This document shows positions 5,605 to 12,256 of a stretch of DNA of 12,256 nt, one piece after another (within the stretch, counting starts at the first letter, position 1; each line of letters opens with the position of its first letter). The position numbers and the translations under genes were made by a program. Location: assembly GCA_045630265.1 (NCBI GenBank), contig JAZQSV010000004.1, positions 1-12,256 on the forward strand, read 5' to 3'. Below the pieces are notes generated by a model. The model worked only from the letters and a program-made list of their open reading frames with translations. It ran no database searches and had not been told where the DNA came from. This DNA comes from UMGS1279 sp045630265. GTDB lineage: Bacteria > Bacillota > Clostridia > Oscillospirales > Acutalibacteraceae.

Positions 5605-7542
5605 TTAAATATCCAAATCTGTGGCAAACACTGCGTTTTGCTCAATAAACTGTCTTCTGGGTTCAACCTCTTCGCCCATTAGCATTGTAAAGGTTGCGTC
5701 TGCCAGAATTGCGTCTTCAATAGTAACACGAAGCATTGTTCTACGCTCGGGGTCAAGTGTGGTTTCCCAAAGCTGCTCAGGATTCATTTCACCAAGACCT
5801 TTATAGCGCTGAACGTCAACGTTATCTCCAAGCTCGGCTACAAGACGCGCTTTTTCTTCATCGGTAAATACATCAAAGTGTTGTTTACCCTTTTGAATTC
5901 TATAAAGGGGTGGCTGAGCTAAATAAATATGTCCCGTAGTTATAAGCTCCGGCATATATCTGAAGAAAAAGGTAAGCAAAAGTGTGCGGATATGCGAACC
6001 GTCAACGTCGGCATCGGCCATAATAACAATTTTATCATAGCGAAGCTTTGTAATATCAAAATTATCTGCAATACCGGTACCTAAAGCAATAATAACGGGG
6101 GTTAGTTTATCGTTGCCATAAACCCTGTCTGCCCTTGCTTTTTCTACGTTTAGCATTTTACCCCAAAGAGGAAGTATTGCTTGGTAGGTACTGTTTCTGC
6201 CCTCTACTGCGCTACCGCCCGCAGAATCTCCCTCGACGATAAAGAGCTCGGTCTTAGTTGGGTCGTCTGAAATACAGTCGGTAAGCTTTTCGGGCATTCT
6301 TGTTCTGCCGCCAAGGGCCGATTTACTTCTTGATGCCTGAAGTGCCTTTTGTGCCGCCTCTCTTGCATTAGAAGAGGCAATAGATTTTTCCATAATAATC
6401 TTGGCAGCGGCGGGATTTTCCTCTAAATATTGGCCAAGCTTTTCCTTAACAACCTTATTAACAAGCTTACCAATAGATGTATTACCAAGCTTTGCCTTGG
6501 TCTGGCTTTCAAACTGCGCGTCTACAAGTTTTACGCTTACAACGGCAATCATACCCTCGCAAATATCAACGGTGGAAAGCTTTGTATCGCTCTCTTTAAG
6601 TATTTTAAAGCGAAGACCGTAATCGTTTACCGTTCTTGTAAGAGAAGTTTTAAAGCCGCTTTCGTGTGTACCACCGTCAACGGTATGAATTGTATTAGCA
6701 AAACTTATAATGTTACTGCTATAGCTGTTTGTCCAAAGAAGAGCAATTTCGGCAGAAGAATCCTTTTCCTTGCCCTCTAAATAAACAACGTCCTCTATAA
6801 TTCTTTCCTTACCTGTTTTTTCAAGCAAATATTCAACGTAGGAGCGAATACCACCCTCAAAGTGTAAATCGTCCTGCCTTGGCTCAAAATCACTTCTCTT
6901 ATCGCTAAGCACTACCCTAATGCCTGCGTTAAGGAATGCCTGCTCGCGAAGTCTATAAAGAAGAGTATCATAATCATAGGTAGTTGTGTCGGTAAAAATT
7001 GCGGGATCGGGCTTAAAGCGAACTATTGTACCTGTTTCATTCGTTTCACCTATAACCTCAAGTTCGGTTGCAATATTTCCCTTTTCAAAACGCTGTTTAT
7101 GAATATTTTTGCCGTCCTTAACCGTAACCTCAAGCCAGGAAGAAAGAGCATTAACAACAGAGGCACCAACGCCGTGAAGACCGCCCGAAACCTTATAACC
7201 ACTGCCGCCGAATTTACCGCCTGCGTGCAAAATTGTAAAAACAACTGTTACGGCAGGAATACCCTTTTGTGGGTTAATACCAACGGGAATACCACGTCCG
7301 TTATCGGATACCTCAATAACACCGTCGTCCAAAAGGTCAACAGTGATTTTATCGCAGTATCCTGCAAGAGTTTCGTCAATAGCGTTATCCACTATCTCGT
7401 AAACCAAGTGGTGAAGTCCCCTTTCACCCGTAGAACCGATGTACATACCGGGTCTTTTACGTACAGCCTCAAGTCCCTCTAAAACCTGTATGGAACTTTC
7501 GTCATAATTTTCAGTTACCGGTGTGTTGATGTCAGTGCTCAT
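5605..7542 (-). CDS. gyrB: DNA gyrase subunit B (ATPase subunit)
   Basis: 645 residues, typical of Gram-positive GyrB. The GHKL ATPase domain shows EIVDNAIDE (Glu49 base, Asn53 for Mg), SDNGRGIP (Asp80) and the ATP lid KFGGSGYKVSGGLHGVG (110-126). The transducer domain contains the QTK loop (347-349). The TOPRIM domain has EGDSAGGSA (Glu437 first) and DADVDGSHIRT (Asp510, Asp512), followed by QRYKGLGEMN. One signature segment reads QAILPLWGKMLN, with Trp460 where many GyrB proteins have Arg (PLRGK). GGAG precedes the ATG by about 8 nt. It follows remB after 65 AT-rich bases and precedes gyrA by 12. Confidence 0.98.
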   Translation of the reverse strand: MSTDINTPVTENYDESSIQVLEGLEAVRKRPGMYIGSTGERGLHHLVYEIVDNAIDETLAGYCDKITVDLLDDGVIEVSDNGRGIPVGINPQKGIPAVTVVFTILHAGGKFGGSGYKVSGGLHGVGASVVNALSSWLEVTVKDGKNIHKQRFEKGNIATELEVIGETNETGTIVRFKPDPAIFTDTTTYDYDTLLYRLREQAFLNAGIRVVLSDKRSDFEPRQDDLHFEGGIRSYVEYLLEKTGKERIIEDVVYLEGKEKDSSAEIALLWTNSYSSNIISFANTIHTVDGGTHESGFKTSLTRTVNDYGLRFKILKESDTKLSTVDICEGMIAVVSVKLVDAQFESQTKAKLGNTSIGKLVNKVVKEKLGQYLEENPAAAKIIMEKSIASSNAREAAQKALQASRSKSALGGRTRMPEKLTDCISDDPTKTELFIVEGDSAGGSAVEGRNSTYQAILPLWGKMLNVEKARADRVYGNDKLTPVIIALGTGIADNFDITKLRYDKIVIMADADVDGSHIRTLLLTFFFRYMPELITTGHIYLAQPPLYRIQKGKQHFDVFTDEEKARLVAELGDNVDVQRYKGLGEMNPEQLWETTLDPERRTMLRVTIEDAILADATFTMLMGEEVEPRRQFIEQNAVFATDLDI

Positions 7543-7607
7543 TCTTTTTTCTCCATTTCTGAAAAATTAAACTATATAACCTTAAAAATAAAAATATAAA
7601 AACAAAA
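7543..7607. other. AT-rich remB-gyrB gap
   Basis: The only sizeable gap in the dnaN-to-gyrA string. It is almost pure A/T, carries the gyrB ribosome-binding site at its end, and shows no terminator or promoter pair that I would defend. Read-through from remB into gyrB is the simplest reading. Confidence 0.4.
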
Positions 7608-7865
7608 CTAAAAACTGCCATTTCTTTTTTGCAGGGTGGACGAGGAAAGCTGTGAAATATAAACTAAAGATTTTTTGCTTTTTTTCTTATTTGTAATAAC
7701 AAAGGTTTTAGGAAGCTCAAAGGTAACGGTTATTACCTCTTTTTCCTTTTCCTTTCTATTTAAAAAATCCCTTGTGCTTTTTGCTACGGTGCTTGTATCC
7801 ATATCAAAAATGCCAACAACGTCCCTTGTTTTTACAACCGTTTCCTGACCTAAATGTAAATACAT
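7608..7865 (-). CDS. remB: extracellular matrix regulator RemB (YaaB/DUF370 family)
   Basis: 85 residues, close to B. subtilis RemB (81). It shares the family start MYLHLGQETVVKTRDVVGIFD and the closing segment YISQLSSSTLQKR (about 68-80). RemB is a small regulatory protein related to RemA; in B. subtilis it promotes expression of biofilm matrix genes. Its position between recF and gyrB is the same as in B. subtilis. A lysine/glutamate-rich middle (KEKEKE, KKKSKK) is longer than in B. subtilis. AAGGAG overlaps the recF stop codon, with 10 nt between the genes, so it is probably translated together with recF. Whether it controls matrix genes in this organism is unknown. Confidence 0.9.
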   Translation of the reverse strand: MYLHLGQETVVKTRDVVGIFDMDTSTVAKSTRDFLNRKEKEKEVITVTFELPKTFVITNKKKSKKSLVYISQLSSSTLQKRNGSF

Positions 7866-7875
7866 TTTTTACTCC

Positions 7876-8958
7876 TTAAAACGCTTCAAGACGGCCGTTT
7901 TTCATTTTAAAAACTTTGCCGTTTTCAAGCCCTTTTATGTTTGCGGGATCACAGCAGGTAATAAAAACCTGCCAATCCTTAATATGGTTTAAAATAAAAT
8001 CTTGACGCATTGTATCAAGCTCACTCATAACGTCATCCAAAAGTGCAACAGGGTATTCTCCCGTTATTTTTTTAAGCACCTTTGCTTCGGAAAGCTTTAA
8101 GGATAGCGCTACACTTCGCTTTTGTCCCTGCGAACCAAAATTTTTAACTGCTTTTTCATTCAAATTAAGCAGCAAATCGTCCCTATGTGGTCCAATGGAG
8201 GTACCGCCTGTTAACATATCTTCTCTTCTTGACTCTTTGTAAAGCTTTTTAAGTGTATTATCATCCATTCCACTTTCAATTTTAGAAAGGTAGCTAACCT
8301 CTAGATTTTCCTTACCCGAGGAAATACCGCTATATATTTCAGGAACAATTTCACTTAAAATGCTCAAATATTTAAGGCGATATTTTACTATTTTTATGGC
8401 AAGAGATGAAATAAGCTCTTCAAATCCATCTAAAACGTCTGAAACGTCCATTTTTTCCCTTAATGTTTTAAGAGCGTTATTTCTTTGCGCTACCGCCTTT
8501 ACGTATTTTCTTAAAATATCGTTATAGGCGGGATAAATTTGACCTATTGCAGTATCTAGAAACCTTCTTCTTACACTCGGTCCATCATTTATAAGGTTTA
8601 AATCGGTCGGTGAAAAAACAAGACAGTAAAAATTACCCGCAAGCTTGCTTGGAGCAGAAAGCTTTTTACCCAAAAGCTCTGCCCTGCGCCTTTGTTCAAT
8701 TATAATTTTTGCGTCCATATTCCTTTGATTTAAGGTAAAATTACAGGTATTTAAAGCAAAATCACTATCAAAGGAAACAAGCTCCGAGTCTTTTGCGCCG
8801 CGAAAGCTCTTTGCACCGCAAAAAAGCCAAATTGCCTCTAAAAGATTTGTTTTTCCCTCAGCGTTATTTCCAAAAATTACGTTCATGTTACTGTCGGGAA
8901 AAAGCTCCAGCCCTTTTAAGTTTCTAAAGCCGTTTGAAGTAATATTAGTTACTATCAT
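7876..8958 (-). CDS. recF: DNA replication and repair protein RecF
   Basis: 360 residues, the normal length for this SMC-like ABC ATPase that works with RecO and RecR to load RecA at single-strand gaps. Visible motifs: Walker A GNNAEGKTN (30-38), SIGPHRDDL (254-262), ABC signature GSQGQKRS (275-282), Walker B VALLDDV (304-310) with acidic Asp308/Asp309, and D-loop SELD (312-315). The start overlaps the stop of rlbA by four bases (ATGA), indicating translational coupling, and its stop overlaps the remB ribosome-binding site. Confidence 0.97.
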   Translation of the reverse strand: MIVTNITSNGFRNLKGLELFPDSNMNVIFGNNAEGKTNLLEAIWLFCGAKSFRGAKDSELVSFDSDFALNTCNFTLNQRNMDAKIIIEQRRRAELLGKKLSAPSKLAGNFYCLVFSPTDLNLINDGPSVRRRFLDTAIGQIYPAYNDILRKYVKAVAQRNNALKTLREKMDVSDVLDGFEELISSLAIKIVKYRLKYLSILSEIVPEIYSGISSGKENLEVSYLSKIESGMDDNTLKKLYKESRREDMLTGGTSIGPHRDDLLLNLNEKAVKNFGSQGQKRSVALSLKLSEAKVLKKITGEYPVALLDDVMSELDTMRQDFILNHIKDWQVFITCCDPANIKGLENGKVFKMKNGRLEAF

Positions 8959-9164
8959 TTTATAACTTTATACTCGTTTCCTTCAAATTTTACTACGTCG
9001 CCATCACGAAGCTTTTTGCCACGCATAGTACATACCTCACCGTTTACCAAAACAAATCCGTCTGAAATAACTATTTTTGCGTGTCCCCCCGTTTGAACTA
9101 CGGAGCATAGTTTTAAAAATGAATCGAGCTTTATAAAATCAGTTACAATTTTTATTTCTTTCAT
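8955..9164 (-). CDS. rlbA: S4-domain RNA-binding protein RlbA (YaaA)
   Basis: 69 residues, essentially a single S4 RNA-binding fold: DSFLKLCSVVQTGGHAK, then VNGEVCTMRGKKLRDGDVV and a terminal beta strand. B. subtilis YaaA (71 residues) in the same chromosomal slot has the matching LGQFLKLADVIQSGGMAK and RGRKLYVGDVV. Members are thought to bind ribosomal RNA or ribosome assembly intermediates; the exact role is not settled. The start overlaps the dnaN stop by one base (TAATG) and the stop overlaps the recF start (ATGA). Confidence 0.92.
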   Translation of the reverse strand: MKEIKIVTDFIKLDSFLKLCSVVQTGGHAKIVISDGFVLVNGEVCTMRGKKLRDGDVVKFEGNEYKVIK

Positions 9165-10267
9165 TATTTTAAAATCATAGGAAGTACAAGGTAGATATAC
9201 TCGTCGCCGTCTATTGGTGTAATAACCGCAGCTGCTGAGGAGCCGTTAAACCTTATATAAACCTCTTCACTTTCTGTAGCTTTAAGTGCGTCAATTAAAT
9301 ACTTACTGTTAAAGCCAATAGTAAAATCATTACCCTTTAGCTCAATATTTAAAGTATCCCTTGCTCTACCAATGTCGGATGAACAGGTAAAGGTTACCTT
9401 ATCCTGTTCAAAAATACATCTGATAGGACTCTTGGTCTGATCACTTACAATAACAAGTGAAATTCTTTCAATAATATCAATAATCTCACTTACATTCACT
9501 CTGATTTCCTGAGTAAAGCTTTCGGGAATGGAACGGCCGTATTCAATATATTTACCCTCAAGAAGTCTTGAGGTCATAACGTAGCCATCAATATCAAAGC
9601 TTATATTTCTGCTTCCAACCCTTATAATAATGTCCTCTTCCTTTTCGCCGATAATTTTAACAGCCTCGGAAATAGCTCGGGCGGAAACAATAAACTCCAT
9701 ATTACTGTCATTATTTATTCTTTCTTTTCTAATTGCAAGGCGGTTACCGTCTATAGCAACTGCTTTAACCTCATTTTCCTTTACCTCAAAGTTAATACCG
9801 GTAAGTACAGGGCGGGTTCCTTCTATTTGACTTGCAGCAAATACCGTTTGCCTTACTATGCTTTTAAGCTTCTCACTTGAAAGGGTAAGGGTTTTATATT
9901 CTGCAACGTTTGGCATTTCGGGAAAATCTTCAGATTTCATACCCATAATATCAAATGAGGAAACACCTGAAGAAATATGGCAAACACATCTAGAATCAAC
10001 CTCAAGTGAAATGTTTTCTCCCCTGACCTTGCGAATAATTTCAAATAAGATTTTGGCGCTAATTACAATATCACCCTCTTCTTCACATATAATAGGAATT
10101 TCCTTACGCATACTAATTTCCATATTGTATGCCATAAGGGTAAGCTTGCCTTTTTCGGCGGAAAGTAATATACCCTCTAAAATTTGAAGAGAGGAACGAG
10201 GGGTAACTGCTCTTTGTAAATTTGCAACTGCATCTGAAAGAAGTTCACGATTTACTGTAATTTTCAT
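9164..10267 (-). CDS. dnaN: DNA polymerase III beta sliding clamp
   Basis: 367 residues in the expected three repeated clamp domains (about 1-120, 121-245, 246-367), with family-typical segments such as LQILEGILLSA, GTRPVLTGINFE, AIDGNRLAIRK and the C-terminal YLVLPMILK. Two subunits form the ring that tethers polymerase and binds clamp-binding-motif partners. The ribosome-binding site is weak: only AGGATTGG well upstream and GAAG close to the ATG. The gap to dnaA is 415 bp and contains the likely origin, so dnaN and the following genes may need a promoter of their own there; I could not pick a convincing one. Confidence 0.97.
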   Translation of the reverse strand: MKITVNRELLSDAVANLQRAVTPRSSLQILEGILLSAEKGKLTLMAYNMEISMRKEIPIICEEEGDIVISAKILFEIIRKVRGENISLEVDSRCVCHISSGVSSFDIMGMKSEDFPEMPNVAEYKTLTLSSEKLKSIVRQTVFAASQIEGTRPVLTGINFEVKENEVKAVAIDGNRLAIRKERINNDSNMEFIVSARAISEAVKIIGEKEEDIIIRVGSRNISFDIDGYVMTSRLLEGKYIEYGRSIPESFTQEIRVNVSEIIDIIERISLVIVSDQTKSPIRCIFEQDKVTFTCSSDIGRARDTLNIELKGNDFTIGFNSKYLIDALKATESEEVYIRFNGSSAAAVITPIDGDEYIYLVLPMILK

Positions 10268-10283
10268 TTTCTTCAGTCCAATC

Positions 10284-10521
10284 CTAAAAAAATTTTAAAA
10301 ATCAAATTCTCAAATTTTTTTGAGAAAAAACAAAACATAACATAATATATATTTTAGTAGTAATAATAAGAGCGGTGGAAAGCTTGTATAACCTAAAAAT
10401 TCCCTTTTATAAAGCGAAAAAATAAGGCAAATTTATCAAACTCCGTAGGTTGGATAAAAACTTGATAAGTCGAATAGATTTTAGTTTTCAACACCACTGT
10501 TAATAACCTGAATGTGAATTA
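10284..10521. other. candidate replication origin (oriC) unwinding and DnaA-binding region
   Basis: The dnaA-dnaN gap has the order seen in the B. subtilis oriC downstream of dnaA. Nearest dnaN is a very AT-rich stretch (10284-10354) with an 8-bp inverted repeat TTCTCAAA/TTTGAGAA (10307-10326). Then come TAG TAG TAA TAA TAA (10355-10369), a short GC-richer patch (GAGCGGTGG) and scattered DnaA-box-like 9-mers. These are TTATCAAAC (+, 10433), TTATCCAAC (-, 10449-10457), TTATCAAGT (-, 10460-10468), TTTTCAACA (+, 10485), TTATTAACA (-, 10498-10506) and TAATTCACA (-, 10513-10521). Each differs from TTATCCACA at two or more positions and no perfect box was found by eye. The role is inferred from position and architecture. 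Confidence 0.65.
10355..10369 (+). promoter_or_regulatory. DnaA-trio array
   Basis: Five consecutive trinucleotides TAG-TAG-TAA-TAA-TAA on the plus strand. Read 3' to 5' these are GAT/AAT, the repeat that DnaA filaments use to open the B. subtilis origin. Orientation fits: AT-rich DNA lies 5' and the GC-richer patch and candidate boxes lie 3', as in the described basal unwinding system. Confidence 0.6.
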
Positions 10522-10538
10522 GTATAACTATGTGCACA

Positions 10539-10683
10539 ACACGGCGTGGCCGTGTCCAATTTCGCGTGGTTGGTTTTAGTAAATTTTAAAATATTCTCTC
10601 GCGTCTGAAAATTTCGTTCGCGTGATGATATTTTTTATATTTGTACTATCCAACTCCGCGAATTTGGTGCCGAGCACCTCGGC
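10539..10683. repeat. palindromic repeat element, copy D (abuts dnaA stop, inside oriC gap)
   Basis: 145 bp. The plus-strand left end is hairpin ACACGGC-GTG-GCCGTGT (10539-10555) and the right end GCCGAG-CAC-CTCGGC (10669-10683). Both arms follow the same pattern: CCA, then A/T-TTCGCG, GTTGG, AAAT..., TCNCGCG, and a GAAATTTTC-like centre. The right-hand arm, read on the minus strand (AATTCGCGGAGTTGGATAG, TACAAATATAAAAAATAT), is nearly identical to copy A. Its last base is also the last base of the dnaA stop codon TAG. Confidence 0.78.
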
Positions 10684-12023
10684 TAGGTGTTCATTAGGTT
10701 TTTGATTATGTTTTCTACAAGTTCCTTGTCAAAGGGGTTGCCGCTTAGGTGGTTTTCAATTTTTTGAACGTTGTGCAAAACGGTTGTATGGTCCTTACCA
10801 AAACTGTCACCAATTGCCTTGTAGGAAAGCTCTGTGGTTTCCCTTGCTATGTACATTGCTACCTGCCTTGCAAAGGCAACCTGTGCGGTTTTTCTTTTGG
10901 ATATAATATCCTTTTCGGAAACCGAGAAGGTTTTAGAAACCTCGCTTATAATTTCCTCAATTTTAACCGGCTCGGGAGTAGTATCGTTCAAAATATCCCT
11001 AATAAGCGACTGTACAACCGAAATAGTAGGAGTTTTACCCTGTAAATTTACATAAGCGTGAATTTTTTTGATAACACCCTCAATTTGGCGGGTGTTCATT
11101 TTAACGTGCTCAGCAACGAAGAAAACGATGTTGTCATCAAGGGTTAAATCTAAAAGCTCTGCCTTGGTTTTAATAATACCAACCCTTGTTTCAAAGTCAG
11201 GCGGGGACATATCTGCCATAACGCCGCTTGAAAGACGTGTTCTGATACGGTCGGTAAGGGTTTTGATTTCGTTTATTGGCCTATCACATGTTACAACAAT
11301 TTGACCGCCCGCCTGATAAAGGGCGTCAAAGGTGTTGTAAAACTCTTCCATAGTGGAGTCTTTACCTGCAATAAAGTGAATATCGTCCATTAAAAGCACG
11401 TCTGCAGTTCTAAAACGGTTTCTAAAGTCATCAATTGTGCCAAGACCAATTTTACCGTCTTGAATTGCTTTGATTAGCATATTGGTAAATTCTTCACCGC
11501 GTATATATTCAATCTTTTTACCCGGAAACTTTTTAGCAATTTTATTTTTGATTGCAAGCAAGAGGTGGGTTTTACCAACGCCCGATGCACCGTAGATAAC
11601 AAGCGGGTTATAGATGTCGGACGGATTATCTGCAACCGCCATTGAGGTAGCGTGTGCAAAACGGTTAGAGGATCCCACAATAAAGTTTTCAAAGGTAAAG
11701 TGGGATTCGTAGCTGTCTTCCTTATCATCGCTTTGCTCAGATTTTGTTATTACCTTGCCGCTTTCGTCGGAAAGTAAAAGATCGAGTGTTACGGGAATAC
11801 CAATAACCTGTAAAAAAGATTCCTCAATAATGTTTTTAAAATTTGAAATTACAAGACCCTGCTTCCAGTCGGAATAAATAGAAGCGGTAAATTTACCATC
11901 CTTAAGCTCCAAAGGTACAATATCGGCCAACCAAAGACCGTGAGCTACAGGGGTAATTACCTTTTGTTCGATACAGTTTTCGCAAACGGCATTCCAAATA
12001 TCATTTATGGATTCTATTTGCAT
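10683..12023 (-). CDS. dnaA: chromosomal replication initiator protein DnaA
   Basis: 446 residues, the AAA+ initiator that opens oriC. Domain I is 1-80 and a short acidic linker spans about 85-108. The AAA+ domain carries Walker A GASGVGKT (145-152), Walker B VLLMDD (209-214), sensor 1 VVTCDRP (243-249), an arginine-finger segment DRIRTRL (258-264) and sensor 2 RQIEG (312-316). Domain IV (about 352-446) has ARQVAMYIARE and the DNA-binding signature GKDHTTVLHN (409-418); Asp411, His412, Thr413 and Thr414 contact DnaA boxes in other species. The start ATG follows AAAGGAT at 10 nt. A consensus-like sigma-A promoter lies 76 bp upstream of the ATG. The stop codon shares its last base with repeat copy D. 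Confidence 0.98.
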   Translation of the reverse strand: MQIESINDIWNAVCENCIEQKVITPVAHGLWLADIVPLELKDGKFTASIYSDWKQGLVISNFKNIIEESFLQVIGIPVTLDLLLSDESGKVITKSEQSDDKEDSYESHFTFENFIVGSSNRFAHATSMAVADNPSDIYNPLVIYGASGVGKTHLLLAIKNKIAKKFPGKKIEYIRGEEFTNMLIKAIQDGKIGLGTIDDFRNRFRTADVLLMDDIHFIAGKDSTMEEFYNTFDALYQAGGQIVVTCDRPINEIKTLTDRIRTRLSSGVMADMSPPDFETRVGIIKTKAELLDLTLDDNIVFFVAEHVKMNTRQIEGVIKKIHAYVNLQGKTPTISVVQSLIRDILNDTTPEPVKIEEIISEVSKTFSVSEKDIISKRKTAQVAFARQVAMYIARETTELSYKAIGDSFGKDHTTVLHNVQKIENHLSGNPFDKELVENIIKNLMNT

Positions 12024-12041
12024 ATTTTTTTACATCCTTTC

Positions 12042-12058
12042 GGTGCCATTTTTGCACC
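12042..12058 (-). promoter_or_regulatory. hairpin in the dnaA leader RNA
   Basis: In the dnaA 5' leader, GGTGC (12054-12058) pairs with GCACC (12042-12046) around AAAAATG, ending just before the AAAGGAT ribosome-binding site. It is short and lacks a U-tract, so it is not a terminator. It may affect leader stability or ribosome access; no more can be said. Confidence 0.4.
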
Positions 12059-12098
12059 TGATTTTATAATAGATTTTTCTCGACATTTTTACTCATTT

Positions 12099-12127
12099 AT
12101 TCTACCATAAAACCCGCAAAAAATCAA
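12099..12127 (-). promoter_or_regulatory. sigma-A promoter of dnaA
   Basis: Minus strand TTGATT (12122-12127), 17 bp, TAGAAT (12099-12104). The transcript would start near 12092, giving a leader of about 69 nt. A 5-bp inverted repeat CCACT/AGTGG (12137-12151), overlapping a DnaA-box-like TTTTCCACT (minus strand, 12147-12155), sits 9 bp upstream of the -35. That would suit autoregulation by DnaA, which is common, but the box is imperfect. Confidence 0.8.
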
Positions 12128-12186
12128 GCGGTTATACCACTTTTTCAGTGGAAAACTCTAATAAAATTAGGTGTAAAAAAAATATG

Positions 12187-12215
12187 ATGACAAAGTGGTG
12201 AAAATAAGCTATAAT
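12187..12215 (+). promoter_or_regulatory. divergent sigma-A promoter leaving the window (probably rpmH side)
   Basis: Plus strand ATGACA (12187-12192), 17 bp, TATAAT (12210-12215), one mismatch from full consensus. It fires away from dnaA; transcription would begin near 12222. In Firmicutes the gene divergent from dnaA is normally rpmH (ribosomal protein L34), and no coding sequence begins before the window ends, so that identity is inferred from synteny only. Confidence 0.7.
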
Positions 12216-12256
12216 AAGCTTGTAAATTTTTAAAATTTTGCTCGTTTAGGGGTAGA

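Noticed and set aside
6430..7482. Open frames of 116 and 127 codons antisense to gyrB (6430-6780 and 7099-7482, plus strand)
   Set aside because: They lie wholly opposite a clear gyrB reading frame, lack ribosome-binding sites and read as low-complexity shadow translations.

Overview
The window is the replication-origin neighbourhood of a Bacillota (Firmicutes) chromosome, read here from the opposite strand. The gene order dnaA - dnaN - rlbA (yaaA) - recF - remB (yaaB) - gyrB - gyrA, all on the minus strand, is the classic origin-proximal order known from Bacillus subtilis. The low-GC sequence, strong AGGAGG ribosome-binding sites, a spoVT sporulation regulator and clade-like variants in GyrB and DnaA point to an endospore-lineage Clostridia, possibly Oscillospirales. 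The class is a sound inference; the order is a guess.

Layout. 1-298: no intact gene; it holds a broken second copy of the promoter and first codons of spoVT, then the terminator of the next gene. 299-1474 (-): a 391-residue protein of unknown function with its own sigma-A promoter. 1604-2146 (+): intact spoVT behind a sigma-G/F-type promoter. 2147-2570: gene-free, filled by a tandem cluster of palindromic repeats. 2615-2797 (-): a 60-residue single-span membrane protein behind a perfect consensus sigma-A promoter. 3028-10267 (-): the tightly packed dnaN-rlbA-recF-remB-gyrB-gyrA gene string with overlapping or nearly overlapping stops and starts. 10268-10682: the dnaA-dnaN gap, which looks like oriC (AT-rich unwinding stretch, TAG/TAA trinucleotide array, degenerate DnaA-box-like 9-mers) and also contains one repeat element. 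10683-12023 (-): dnaA. 12024-12256: the dnaA leader and promoter, with a divergent promoter firing out of the window, where rpmH would be expected.

How it works together. DnaA opens the origin, DnaN is the polymerase sliding clamp, RecF helps load RecA at gaps, and GyrA/GyrB form the gyrase that removes positive supercoils ahead of the forks. RemB is a small regulator and RlbA a small S4-domain RNA-binding protein; both keep their usual seats in this cluster.

The most unusual content is a family of about 146-bp palindromic elements (at least four recognisable copies plus one partial in 12 kb). Both ends are small hairpins with a GTG loop (CAC on the other strand). The stem sequences differ between copies but remain base-paired, and the elements sit directly against the stop codons of spoVT, gyrA and dnaA. 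One lies inside the putative oriC. I do not recognise this family by name. Second in interest is the degraded duplicate of the spoVT 5' region, which together with the intact copy brackets the unknown 391-residue gene.
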